A stretch of 64,000 nucleotides of DNA, taken from NCBI RefSeq assembly GCF_000416235.1, contig NZ_ATLO01000012.1, positions 1 to 64,000 on the forward strand, in the 5' to 3' direction. The notes beneath the pieces are model-generated. The model did no database searches and was not told where the DNA came from. It saw nothing but the letters and a program-made list of their open reading frames with translations. A program made the position numbers and the translations under genes. Shown one piece after another: positions 56,924 to 64,000 of the stretch (within the stretch, counting starts at the first letter, position 1; the number at the start of each line of letters is the position of its first letter). This DNA is from Pseudomonas sp. CFII64. GTDB lineage: Bacteria; Pseudomonadota; Gammaproteobacteria; Pseudomonadales; Pseudomonadaceae.

Positions 56924-58207
56924 TTAGAAACTGAGCCGCAACGCCAGGGCGCAGAGCGTGACAATCATGATGGGTAAGGTCAGCACAATGCCGGTCTTGA
57001 AGTAATAACCCCAGGTGATGGTTATGTTCTTTTTGGCCAGGACGTGCAGCCAAAGCAATGTGGCGAGGCTGCCGATGGGCGTGATCTTAGGGCCTAGGTC
57101 ACAACCAATAATGTTGGCGTACACCATTGCTTGTTGAACCACGCCTTCGGCATCGGCAGCGTGTATGGACAAAGCGCCGATAAGCACTGTTGGCATGTTG
57201 TTCATGATCGAGGACAGCAAGGCTGTGAGCAGCCCGGTACCAAGTGATGCGCCCCAAATTCCGTAGCCCGAGAAGAAGTTTAGGATCTGTGAAATGTGGT
57301 CGGTGAGACCGGCATTTTTGAGCCCGTAGACGACCAGATACATGCCCAAGGAAAAAATCACCACTTGCCATGGCGCGCCTTTGAGCACTTTGCCTGTATC
57401 GATGGCATGCCCACGGGCAGCGATCACGTAGAGAATGAACGCACAGACCGCAGCAATGACACTGATCGGAACGCCTAGCGGCTCAATCACGAAGAAGCCG
57501 ATGAGCAAAAGCGCCAGCACCCACCAGCCCGCTACAAAAGTTGCCCGGTCGCGAATTGCTTCAGAAGGTTGATGCAGTTGTGCAAGCCCGTAGGTCGCGG
57601 GCAGTTCCTTTCGAAAGAACCAGAACAGCATCACCAGTGTCGCGGCAACGCTAACAACGTTCACCGGCACCATAACGGAGGCATATTCGGTAAAGCCGAT
57701 GTCGAAGTAATCGGCGGAAACGATGTTCACCAGGTTGGAAACCACTAGCGGCAGGCTCGCGGTATCTGCGATGAATCCTGCTGCCATAACAAACGCCAAA
57801 GTGGCTGCGGGAGAAAATCGTAGAGCGAGCAGCATTGCGATCACGATCGGCGTGAGGATCAGCGCAGCACCGTCATTGGCAAAGAGCGCCGATACAGCGG
57901 CACCCAGCAATATGATGAATGCAAAGAGTTTTCTAGTGCTGCCTGCGCCCCAGCGTGCGACATGCAGTGCGGTCCATTCAAAAAAACCAGCCTCATCCAG
58001 CAGCAAGCTGATGATGATCACGGCAATGAAGGTGGCAGTGGCATTCCAGACGATGTGCCACACCTCAGGAATGTCTCCCAAGGTGACCACGCCAGAGAGT
58101 AGAGCTAAAACAGCGCCCAGGCTCGCGCTCCAACCCACACCCAAGCCTTTGGGCTGCCAGATGACCAGTACGATGGTGAAAATAAAAATTGATAGAGCAA
58201 GAAGCAT
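56924..58207 (-). CDS. arsB: Arsenite efflux pump ArsB
   Basis: Inner-membrane As(III)/Sb(III) antiporter of 427 residues with about 12 helices. Family segments are [52 protein letters not shown] and [21 protein letters not shown]. The start at 58207 ([10 protein letters not shown]) is 26 bases after arsR and matches other Pseudomonas ArsB proteins. No arsA is present, so it works as a proton-coupled pump. Confidence 0.95.
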   Translation of the reverse strand: MLLALSIFIFTIVLVIWQPKGLGVGWSASLGAVLALLSGVVTLGDIPEVWHIVWNATATFIAVIIISLLLDEAGFFEWTALHVARWGAGSTRKLFAFIILLGAAVSALFANDGAALILTPIVIAMLLALRFSPAATLAFVMAAGFIADTASLPLVVSNLVNIVSADYFDIGFTEYASVMVPVNVVSVAATLVMLFWFFRKELPATYGLAQLHQPSEAIRDRATFVAGWWVLALLLIGFFVIEPLGVPISVIAAVCAFILYVIAARGHAIDTGKVLKGAPWQVVIFSLGMYLVVYGLKNAGLTDHISQILNFFSGYGIWGASLGTGLLTALLSSIMNNMPTVLIGALSIHAADAEGVVQQAMVYANIIGCDLGPKITPIGSLATLLWLHVLAKKNITITWGYYFKTGIVLTLPIMIVTLCALALRLSF

Positions 58208-58233
58208 TTCAAACACTCGATAAAGCGCGCGTA

Positions 58234-58590
58234 TCAGTCGCACACGGCTTGTTTGATAGGGCGGCCATTCATGTCACACAGGCGCGTGGCCTCGTCTTGC
58301 AGCCATTGCTGGTTCGCATCAATGACGTCTTTCAAAACGGCGGTCACCCAGTCAGGCAGCTCAGGATGGAGTCGGTAGTAAACCCACTGTCCCTGGCGGC
58401 GATCCATCAGCAAGCCTGCTGAGCGAAGCAGTGCGAGATGGCGGGAAATTTTGGGCTGACTCTGGTCAAGGGCTGCGGTCAGTTCGCAGACGCACAGTTC
58501 ACCCTCTCTAACAATCAGCAACGTGATTTTGGTACGAGTGTCATCGGCCAGACATTTGAACAGCGCCGTGGGAGTCATGGCTTCAGTCAT
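58234..58590 (-). CDS. arsR: Arsenical repressor ArsR
   Basis: Winged-helix As(III)-responsive repressor of 118 residues. The metal site is C33-V-C35 in GELCVCELT, with [14 protein letters not shown] as recognition helix. It overlaps the preceding phosphatase-type gene by four bases and presumably controls the promoter upstream of that gene. Confidence 0.95.
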   Translation of the reverse strand: MTEAMTPTALFKCLADDTRTKITLLIVREGELCVCELTAALDQSQPKISRHLALLRSAGLLMDRRQGQWVYYRLHPELPDWVTAVLKDVIDANQQWLQDEATRLCDMNGRPIKQAVCD

Positions 58591-59009
58591 ACATCCTCCA
58601 GATGCTTTGTCTTCACCAACACAAAAAGTTTGATGCGCTCATGAATGTCGTGAAGGGAATGCCTAAATGCACCGAGATCTTCACTTGTGACCGGATCGGG
58701 AAAATCCCAGGCGATGACCTCACCGGCTCCGGGCATCGCCTGGCATTCCTGTGCGGACTTGTCACACAGCGTAATGACGTAATCGAACCGATCACCCTGA
58801 AACTCGTCGATGGATTTACTGCGCAGTCCGGACGCGTCCACATCGACGGATTCAAGTGCGGCGACGGTACGCGGATCAACCCTGAAAGGCTTGGAGCCTG
58901 CACTGAACGCTGCGAAACGCGGATCGGTATGACGTAACAGAGCCTCCGCGAGCTGGGATCGAGCAGAGTTGGCAACGCAGACCAAAAGGACTTTGATGGG
59001 TTGGGTCAT
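58587..59009 (-). CDS. Second ArsC-type low-MW phosphatase
   Basis: 140-residue arsenate reductase relative and first gene of the ars operon. The phosphatase loop is C11-VANSA-R17, and C82 and C89 fall in LCDKSAQEC, the same numbering as the S. aureus thioredoxin-linked enzyme. WDFPDPVTSE supplies the acid. It differs clearly from the second ArsC (35-40 percent at most by eye), so it is not a recent duplication. The start at 59009 (MTQPIKVLL) is used because the longer frame crosses the promoter. Confidence 0.88.
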   Translation of the reverse strand: MTQPIKVLLVCVANSARSQLAEALLRHTDPRFAAFSAGSKPFRVDPRTVAALESVDVDASGLRSKSIDEFQGDRFDYVITLCDKSAQECQAMPGAGEVIAWDFPDPVTSEDLGAFRHSLHDIHERIKLFVLVKTKHLEDV

Positions 59010-59037
59010 GGCAGCGTCCCATATATATGGAGAACCG

Positions 59038-59066
59038 AATATACGTACTTGCATATATCTAGTAAA
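59038..59066 (-). promoter_or_regulatory. ars operon promoter with operator in the spacer
   Basis: On the minus strand TTTACT (59061-59066) and TATATT (59038-59043) are exactly 17 bases apart, 29 bases before the first ars gene. The spacer and -10 region form an imperfect palindrome of ATATATGC and ACGTATAT type, a likely ArsR operator. Confidence 0.65.
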
Positions 59067-59212
59067 GCGTATGTTCTCGATATTGCTATTTTCCTTGCGT
59101 AGCTGCGCGACTCGCACTCAGACCGTCGGATGACTTTTCGCGAGGAGGCGAAAGCTGACCACCACGCAAACCAGCAGCAAGCAGCACAGCTGGCTCACAT
59201 GGTTTAGCTAAT

Positions 59213-59235
59213 TTTTGTTGGTGGTAACAACAAAA
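59213..59235. promoter_or_regulatory. MarR-type operator copy 1
   Basis: TTTTGTTG-GTGGTAA-CAACAAAA, eight-base perfect arms, about 100 bases before the MarR start. First of three similar sites. Confidence 0.7.
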
Positions 59236-59301
59236 TGGTGCGACGGATTTCCTATAGTCAACCAGCGCAGCTATGTTGACGGTTCGGCATCACCACGATT
59301 A

Positions 59302-59322
59302 CTGTTGCAGCTAACAACAAAA
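59302..59322. promoter_or_regulatory. MarR-type operator copy 2
   Basis: TGTTG-CAGCTAA-CAACA followed by AAA, same seven-base spacing as copy 1, directly in front of the MarR start. A TTGACG lies 21 bases before it, so it would overlap the -10 region. Confidence 0.65.
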
Positions 59323-59333
59323 TTGTGACGATT

Positions 59334-59837
59334 ATGCCGAAGCGGAAAAAAGACCAGCTGACTCAGGATGCCGAGGATTTGTACGAGGCGTTGAACCAAC
59401 TCGTCCGTGTTTACCAGTTTCGTGATCGAGAGCGCATCTGCTGCTACGACGTTTCGGTCACTCAATGCTACGCGGTCGAAACGCTGGTCAAGCGAGGAGC
59501 CCTGCGGCTCCAGCTCTTGGCTGAAGAAATGTTTTTGGACAAAAGTACGGCAAGCCGTGTAATCGATGCCCTGGAACGCAAGGGCTACGTGTCACGCGTT
59601 GAAGATGACGAAGACCGTCGCGCCGTGAAAATCCAGGTCACGGATGCTGGCAGGGGGCTTTACGAAAAAATCAGGGGCGACCTCATTGCCGAGGAGCGAG
59701 CAATGATTGAAAACCTTTCAGCCGAAGCCAGGCAAGGTGCATTAACCCTGCTCAGACAGATCACACGAACTACCCAAAAGCGATGCGGCCTCACGAATGA
59801 CGCTTGTTCAGATGCCAGGCAATTGAATCAAAACTGA
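59334..59837 (+). CDS. MarR-family regulator with N-terminal cysteines
   Basis: Winged-helix regulator of 167 residues. The wHTH core reads LRLQLLAEEMFLDKSTASRVI and ERKGYVSRVEDDEDRR, standard MarR. Upstream of it, C36-C37 and C45 (ICCYDVSVTQC) form a possible thiol or arsenical-sensing site, and two more cysteines are near the C-terminus. There is no Shine-Dalgarno before ATG 59334 or the alternative GTG 59325. With a start point within operator copy 2, the mRNA could be nearly leaderless. It diverges from the ars operon and is followed by the acetyltransferase gene, which bears the third operator. I infer control of both. Confidence 0.85.
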   Translation: MPKRKKDQLTQDAEDLYEALNQLVRVYQFRDRERICCYDVSVTQCYAVETLVKRGALRLQLLAEEMFLDKSTASRVIDALERKGYVSRVEDDEDRRAVKIQVTDAGRGLYEKIRGDLIAEERAMIENLSAEARQGALTLLRQITRTTQKRCGLTNDACSDARQLNQN

Positions 59838-59852
59838 GTTTTTTTGATCTGA

Positions 59853-59874
59853 ATGTTGTTACTACCAACAAAAT
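59853..59874. promoter_or_regulatory. MarR-type operator copy 3
   Basis: TGTTG-TTACTAC-CAACA plus AAAT, the inverse orientation of copy 1 with one changed spacer base (TTACTAC against TTACCAC). It lies 12 bases before the acetyltransferase ATG, inside its ribosome-binding region or promoter. Confidence 0.7.
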
Positions 59875-59885
59875 GGAAATTCATC

Positions 59886-60443
59886 ATGCGCATCCGTCGT
59901 GCTGAGCCCTATGACGCAACCTCGATAGCCACCATTTACAACCAAGGGATTGAGGAACGAAGTTCTACGTTCGAAACTACCCCGCGTAACCCCGATGACA
60001 TGCTTGAGCGCCTCCAAACTCATGATCGTTATCCTGTGCTGGTGATGCTTGATGAGCACGATCAAGGTGTCGGATGGGCGAGCCTCAGCGGTTATCGTGA
60101 TCGCGCCTGCTATGAAGGCATCGCTGACTTTTCTATTTACATGAGCCGTGAAGTCCGCGGCCAGGGAATGGGTAAACGCCTGCTCCAGGCGTTGCTCAAA
60201 GAAGCGGAGGCACGCGGATTCTGGAAAATCCTTTCCCGCATATTCACTTCCAACCACGCCAGCCTCGCCTTGTGCGAAGCGTCCGGCTTCCGCCAAGTGG
60301 GAGTTTACGAGAAACATGCCTGTCTTGACGGCCGTTGGATCGACTGCGCAATTGTCGAAAGACTCTTTCCTTCGAATCAAACACCGGGCCTTACACCCAT
60401 CGCTTTAACGAGGACGGAGTCAGGTGGGTTGAGCGGTTGTTGA
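59886..60443 (+). CDS. N-acetyltransferase, ArsN1/phosphinothricin-type
   Basis: GNAT enzyme of 185 residues. MRIRRAEPYDATSIATIYNQ, IEERSSTFET and the acetyl-CoA loop VRGQGMGKRLLQAL with IFTSNHASLALCEASGFRQVG match the phosphinothricin acetyltransferase subfamily. In ars clusters this subfamily (ArsN1) inactivates arsinothricin by acetylating its amino group. I infer the arsenical role from the neighbourhood. Phosphinothricin or methionine sulfoximine are alternatives. ATG 59886 follows the operator and a GGA. The frame further upstream crosses it. The last 20 residues are not conserved-looking. Confidence 0.82.
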   Translation: MRIRRAEPYDATSIATIYNQGIEERSSTFETTPRNPDDMLERLQTHDRYPVLVMLDEHDQGVGWASLSGYRDRACYEGIADFSIYMSREVRGQGMGKRLLQALLKEAEARGFWKILSRIFTSNHASLALCEASGFRQVGVYEKHACLDGRWIDCAIVERLFPSNQTPGLTPIALTRTESGGLSGC

Positions 60444-60660
60444 GGTTTGATGTCGCGCTGAAACCAGGTTCATTTGGGCTTCCCACAGCATAACGACCAC
60501 TATCGATCACTGGTTAAGTCCATGCAATTACGCGCCATTGCAGCAGTACGGTTCAGACCAGGTTCTTGCAGCTCAAAACTTGCCTGGAGGGTTTCGAAGG
60601 TCACGCGATTGCTGGCATGGCTGAAGGTCGCCTCGTCGAAATCAAAAGCCAGCGCATCGG

Positions 60661-60685
60661 CTGGACAGTCTGCTGGACTGTCCAG
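60661..60685. repeat. Perfect 10-bp inverted repeat after copD
   Basis: CTGGACAGTC-TGCTG-GACTGTCCAG lies 38 bases after the copD stop (minus strand). No T-run follows on either side, so termination is uncertain. The whole gap 60444-60722 shows no gene I can support. Confidence 0.6.
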
Positions 60686-60722
60686 GGGTGTTGGATGCTC
60701 GTACCTGCCTTAGCGTTACGAC

Positions 60723-61661
60723 CTACTCAGCGGACATTTCCATCTCTGGGCTGAGGGTGCCGAGCCAGGCAACGAGACCCATAATGAACACCACCATCGT
60801 CAACTCTAGAATCACGCTGCGCCGCAACGCGTTAACGGCAACACCGTGAGTGCCTGTCTGGATGGATCGTTCGAGCAGCGGGCTCAGGTGAAAACGGTTT
60901 ACGCCCGCAAACATGAGCATCCCGACAAACAAAAAAATCTTTAACGACAGTAGGGCACCATAAGTAGTGGTGGTCAAAGTCTCGAACGTCTGCCCCACAA
61001 CCATCAGGTAATTGCTTATGCCGGTCACGGTCAGGGTTAAGACGATGAGTGCTCCGGCAGATTCGAATCCAGTCAGGGTACGACTCAGTACCTGGATTTT
61101 CGCAACACCTGCAAGCTTGTTTGATCGCAACAAAATCACGAATGCAGTGAGCGCGCCCACCCAGCTCCCGGCACCCAGAAGATGAACAATATCGCTTGTG
61201 AAATGCAGATACCGTCGAGAGCCTTCATCCATCGCACCGTGCCCTGTCCAGGCCAATGTGCCAAGAGCCACAGCGCCGCAGATGGTGACTACCCACAGGC
61301 TTAGGGTAGGGGCTCGTCTATTGAGTAAGGCCGCGATACCCGCGAGCGTCAGCGAGGCTATCCGAACCATCCATGTGAGCCCCACGTCAGTCCCCATCAG
61401 CATCATTTGAAAAATGTGATGATGAAGCTCCATGAAGCTAGATACGCCGCTCATCATCTTTGCCATTTGCAGCATTGCGGCAAACGATAGTAAGACGCCG
61501 AGAATGGCACTGCCGACCAGAAGCGACTCAAAATTCAAAACGACTCCACAGCTCCGTTCTTTTCCTTTGAGACTGTAGATACCAAACAACGCTAAGCCAA
61601 AAAGCAACATCAAGTCGATGTACAGCGCAAAGCGGAGGATTATGTTGATTAAGTCATCCAT
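60723..61661 (-). CDS. copD: Copper resistance protein CopD
   Basis: Inner-membrane protein of 312 residues with eight or so helices, CopD/PcoD family. HH residues in FMELHHHIFQMM, the TGHGAMDEGSRRYLHFTSDIVHLLGAG histidines and GVNRFHLSPLLE match. It works with CopC to move copper into the cell or cytoplasmic membrane. It starts three bases after copC and is the last gene of copABCD. Confidence 0.93.
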   Translation of the reverse strand: MDDLINIILRFALYIDLMLLFGLALFGIYSLKGKERSCGVVLNFESLLVGSAILGVLLSFAAMLQMAKMMSGVSSFMELHHHIFQMMLMGTDVGLTWMVRIASLTLAGIAALLNRRAPTLSLWVVTICGAVALGTLAWTGHGAMDEGSRRYLHFTSDIVHLLGAGSWVGALTAFVILLRSNKLAGVAKIQVLSRTLTGFESAGALIVLTLTVTGISNYLMVVGQTFETLTTTTYGALLSLKIFLFVGMLMFAGVNRFHLSPLLERSIQTGTHGVAVNALRRSVILELTMVVFIMGLVAWLGTLSPEMEMSAE

Positions 61662-61664
61662 GGA

Positions 61665-62051
61665 TCATTTGACTTTGAAGGTCACAGAGCCTGTGATCGG
61701 ATGGGTATCGGAGGAAACCGCTCTCCATTCAACTTTGTAGGTGCCTGGTGTGAGTGATGTTGTGGGACTGATCACCATCATTTTCGGATCGGCGCCGCCA
61801 GAAACACTCGCTTTGACGCCCATAGGGGAGTGTGTAGACATACCCGGCATCTCAGTCATGATCAATTTTGCGCCGGAAAACTGGGTAGTCAGTTTCTCCG
61901 AGAAGTTCAGTTCAATTTTTTCTGGGGCCTGAACAGTGGAGCCCTCTGCCGGAGTGGAGGACAGCAGTTTGGGATGCGCCTGTGCGACTGCGCTCAACAA
62001 CAGACCTGCGCTAAATGCTGCGGCAACGCTGAAGGTTTTAAGAGATAACAT
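61665..62051 (-). CDS. copC: Periplasmic copper chaperone CopC
   Basis: 128 residues. The signal peptide is cut after AQA so that H26 becomes the mature N-terminus, a Cu(II) ligand. The second His is in SDTHPITG. A Met-rich Cu(I) loop is MTEMPGMSTHSPM. Beta-sandwich segments SSTPAEGSTVQAPEKI and TYKVEWRAVS match. The gap of 73 bases to copB is the longest inside the operon. Confidence 0.95.
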   Translation of the reverse strand: MLSLKTFSVAAAFSAGLLLSAVAQAHPKLLSSTPAEGSTVQAPEKIELNFSEKLTTQFSGAKLIMTEMPGMSTHSPMGVKASVSGGADPKMMVISPTTSLTPGTYKVEWRAVSSDTHPITGSVTFKVK

Positions 62052-62124
62052 GCAAGGCTCCTGACGGACTAAGCCGTGGGGTGTTGTTTATTGTTGGAAT
62101 AGTTTTGGGTGGTGTGACACGGGA

Positions 62125-63015
62125 TCAGAACCACATTCGCACCCCTGCAACGAAACGTGCTTCGCTTCGTTCTTCATCTTCTTCACGGGCGTAATCTGCA
62201 GTTTTTCCGTAGGAACGGTTCCAGGTCACGCCTATATAAGGTGCGAATTCGGGGCGAATTTCGTAGCGCATCCTCAGGCCAAACTCGGTGTCCGAAAGCC
62301 CGGAGCCGGTGGCACGTTGAAGGTCGTTTTTGCCATAAAGGTTCATTTCAACAGTGGGCTGCAGAATCAAACGGTTGGTTAATAAAATGTCGTAGTCACC
62401 CTTGAGTCGCAGCGCCGTCTGGCCGCCTTCGCCCAAGTAGGCGGTGGCTTGCGTTTCCAGGTTATAGAGCGCCATGCCCTGCAGGCCCAGTGCCGCCCAC
62501 GTCTGAGGCGTGCCGGGTTTGAAGTCTTGCCGCACGCCACTGACAATGTCCCACCAAGGACTGATGGCATGACCCCAGAGTGCCTGGAGTTCAGCGCTTT
62601 CGGTCACGCCATTGGTTCTCTCGCCTTCGGTGCGAAGCAAGAGACGATCAGTATCGCCTCCGATCCAGCCGTTAGCCTCCCAGCTCAGGGTGCTTCCAGC
62701 GTCAGCGTCCTGCCATTCGAGTTGATCAATTAGGAAAAACGAGTTGATTGCGTCGTCGCGCATCTGGTGGCCGGCATGACTTTCAAACACCGCCGCGCGA
62801 TCCGCGTTGGTAAGTGCAGGGATGGGTGTACGGCTTTCTTGAGACGCTGCGGGCTTCATGCCTTGCAATTGACCGTCATCCATACCCTGCATGTGAGAGT
62901 GATCCATGCCTTGCGTCGGCCCGGTCTGCGCATAAACAAGCGAAAACGGCGTAACCCCCACTCCGAGGATGGCCAGACTGACGAAAACCGATTTAGCGGA
63001 TTGTTCGAAGTTCAT
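62125..63015 (-). CDS. copB: Outer-membrane copper protein CopB
   Basis: 296 residues. The signal peptide (to about residue 29) is followed by a short Met/His-rich part ([18 protein letters not shown]). A beta-barrel of about 210 residues is marked by [33 protein letters not shown] and a terminal aromatic (GVRMWF). CopB binds copper and lies in the outer membrane. It begins nine bases after copA. Confidence 0.94.
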   Translation of the reverse strand: MNFEQSAKSVFVSLAILGVGVTPFSLVYAQTGPTQGMDHSHMQGMDDGQLQGMKPAASQESRTPIPALTNADRAAVFESHAGHQMRDDAINSFFLIDQLEWQDADAGSTLSWEANGWIGGDTDRLLLRTEGERTNGVTESAELQALWGHAISPWWDIVSGVRQDFKPGTPQTWAALGLQGMALYNLETQATAYLGEGGQTALRLKGDYDILLTNRLILQPTVEMNLYGKNDLQRATGSGLSDTEFGLRMRYEIRPEFAPYIGVTWNRSYGKTADYAREEDEERSEARFVAGVRMWF

Positions 63016-63024
63016 GTCTGGCTC

Positions 63025-64000
63025 CTACTCTTGCACACGGACTTCGCGGAACATGCCCATTTCCATGTGGTACATCAGGTGGCAGTGGTACGCCCATCGC
63101 CCTAGAGCATCGGCGGTCACGCGGTAACTGCGTTTAGTGCCTGGCGGCATGTCGATGGTGTGTTTACGAACCATGAAATCACCGTTTTCTTCCTCTAGAT
63201 CACTCCACATGCCATGCAGGTGAATGGGGTGCATCATCATGGTGTCGTTCACTAGAACCACTCGAATGCGCTCTCCATACTTGAGGCGAAGCGGTTCGGC
63301 ATCCGCGAATTTCACGCCGTCAAAAGACCACGAGAACTTTTCCATGTGTCCGGTCAGGTGAAGTGTGATGGTGCGGCTTGGTTCCCGGCCATCGGGATCC
63401 TGGAAGGTGCTCTTTAGGTCTGCGTAGGTCAGTACCCGGCGACCGTTGTTTCTCAGCCCCATGCCTGGATCGTTAAGTTTCGGCGAGGGGCTCATGGCCT
63501 GCATGTCGACCAGTGGGTTATTTGCTTCTGAGGCCGGGTGGGGCTCCATCGAGTTCATGCCGTTCATGCCCTGCATCGAGTGGGCAGACACGCCTGCCGA
63601 GGCTGACGTCTGGCCGTTATCCATGCTCTGCATCGATCCACCGTCCATGCCCGTCATACCTTGCGTGTTGTTATCGTTGCCAGCCGCCATTTGGCTGTGA
63701 TCCATACCCTCCATGCCTTGCATCGAGTTCTGGGCCATGCCATCCATATCGCCATGATCCATGCCGGCCATATCACCCATACCCATGTCGCTCATCGTGA
63801 TCAACGGACGTTGATCGAGGGACGGCACAGGGGCCGAGAGCCCTTCATGCACAGCCAGCGTACCTCTCGCGAAACCTGTGCGATCCATTGACTGGGCGAA
63901 CAGTGTGTACGCGTTTTCAGTGGGTTCAACGATCACATCGAAAGTTTCGGCCACGGCAATACGGAACTCATCAACGCTGACGGGCTTCACGTACTGCCCG
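63025..64000 (-). CDS. copA: Multicopper oxidase CopA, C-terminal part
   Basis: About 325 residues up to the window edge. The frame is open at 64000, so the N-terminal half and the signal peptide are missing. A central Met-rich region (about 65-150 of the visible part) repeats GMDH, GMEGMD and SMQGM. The last cupredoxin domain holds MHPIHLHGMWSD and the blue-copper motif YHCHLMYHMEMGM. Periplasmic Cu(I) oxidase that sequesters copper. First gene of copABCD. Its promoter and any copRS lie outside the window. Confidence 0.95.
   Translation of the reverse strand, partial: GQYVKPVSVDEFRIAVAETFDVIVEPTENAYTLFAQSMDRTGFARGTLAVHEGLSAPVPSLDQRPLITMSDMGMGDMAGMDHGDMDGMAQNSMQGMEGMDHSQMAAGNDNNTQGMTGMDGGSMQSMDNGQTSASAGVSAHSMQGMNGMNSMEPHPASEANNPLVDMQAMSPSPKLNDPGMGLRNNGRRVLTYADLKSTFQDPDGREPSRTITLHLTGHMEKFSWSFDGVKFADAEPLRLKYGERIRVVLVNDTMMMHPIHLHGMWSDLEEENGDFMVRKHTIDMPPGTKRSYRVTADALGRWAYHCHLMYHMEMGMFREVRVQE

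Noticed and set aside
60566..60754. Short plus-strand frame between arsN1 and copD
   Set aside because: It runs into the copD gene on the other strand and lacks a ribosome site and recognisable motifs.

Overview
This window is chromosomal DNA from a fluorescent-type Pseudomonas. The order queD / PepSY pair / two-component system / chemoreceptor / nuoN-A / aceA / purB-hflD-mnmA-nudJ / idh-icd / cspD-clpS-clpA-infA-bpt-aat / ftsK-lolA-rarA-crcB-serS-cysG / tus genes / tRNA-Ser closely follows what I remember of the PA2604-PA2666 region of P. aeruginosa. The fused nuoCD, the 13-gene nuo operon, paired monomeric and dimeric isocitrate dehydrogenases, a 441-residue isocitrate lyase and REP-like intergenic repeats support the genus. 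No database search was possible. Family names come from motifs, length and gene order.

Bases 1-51,950 are core genome. They hold queD, a BqsRS/CarRS-like two-component system with two small PepSY proteins (a possible BqsR box lies upstream), an sCache chemoreceptor, an AI-2E-family permease and the whole complex I operon on the minus strand (6.4-21.4 kb). Isocitrate lyase, a cluster of translation and tRNA-modification genes and the isocitrate dehydrogenase pair follow. Next come clpS, clpA, bpt and aat, together an almost complete N-degron pathway, then the ftsK-cysG block and a TusBCDE sulfur relay coupled to a YbiB-like protein.

A tRNA-Ser(UGA) at 51,949-52,036 marks a boundary. Just beyond it are two 12-bp direct repeats and the C-terminal 48 codons of a phage-type tyrosine recombinase. 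The rest of the window is a metal and metalloid resistance block. It starts with a CsoR/RcnR-type regulator with an obvious operator, an RcnA Ni/Co exporter and a YqaA-like membrane protein. An arsenic block follows: arsO, then arsC2-arsR-arsB-arsC-arsH. Diverging from it are a MarR regulator and an ArsN1-like N-acetyltransferase. Last is copABCD, with copA cut by the window end.

The most interesting unexplained structure is a set of three near-identical palindromes (TGTTG-N7-CAACA followed by A/T). Two lie upstream of the MarR gene and one directly before the acetyltransferase gene, and I see no others nearby. This looks like a small dedicated regulon for detoxifying an organoarsenical or a phosphinothricin-like compound. 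Other points worth checking are an orphan near-consensus Fur box, a perfect palindrome over the nuo promoter, and the C-H-C metal-ligand set of the regulator paired with RcnA.
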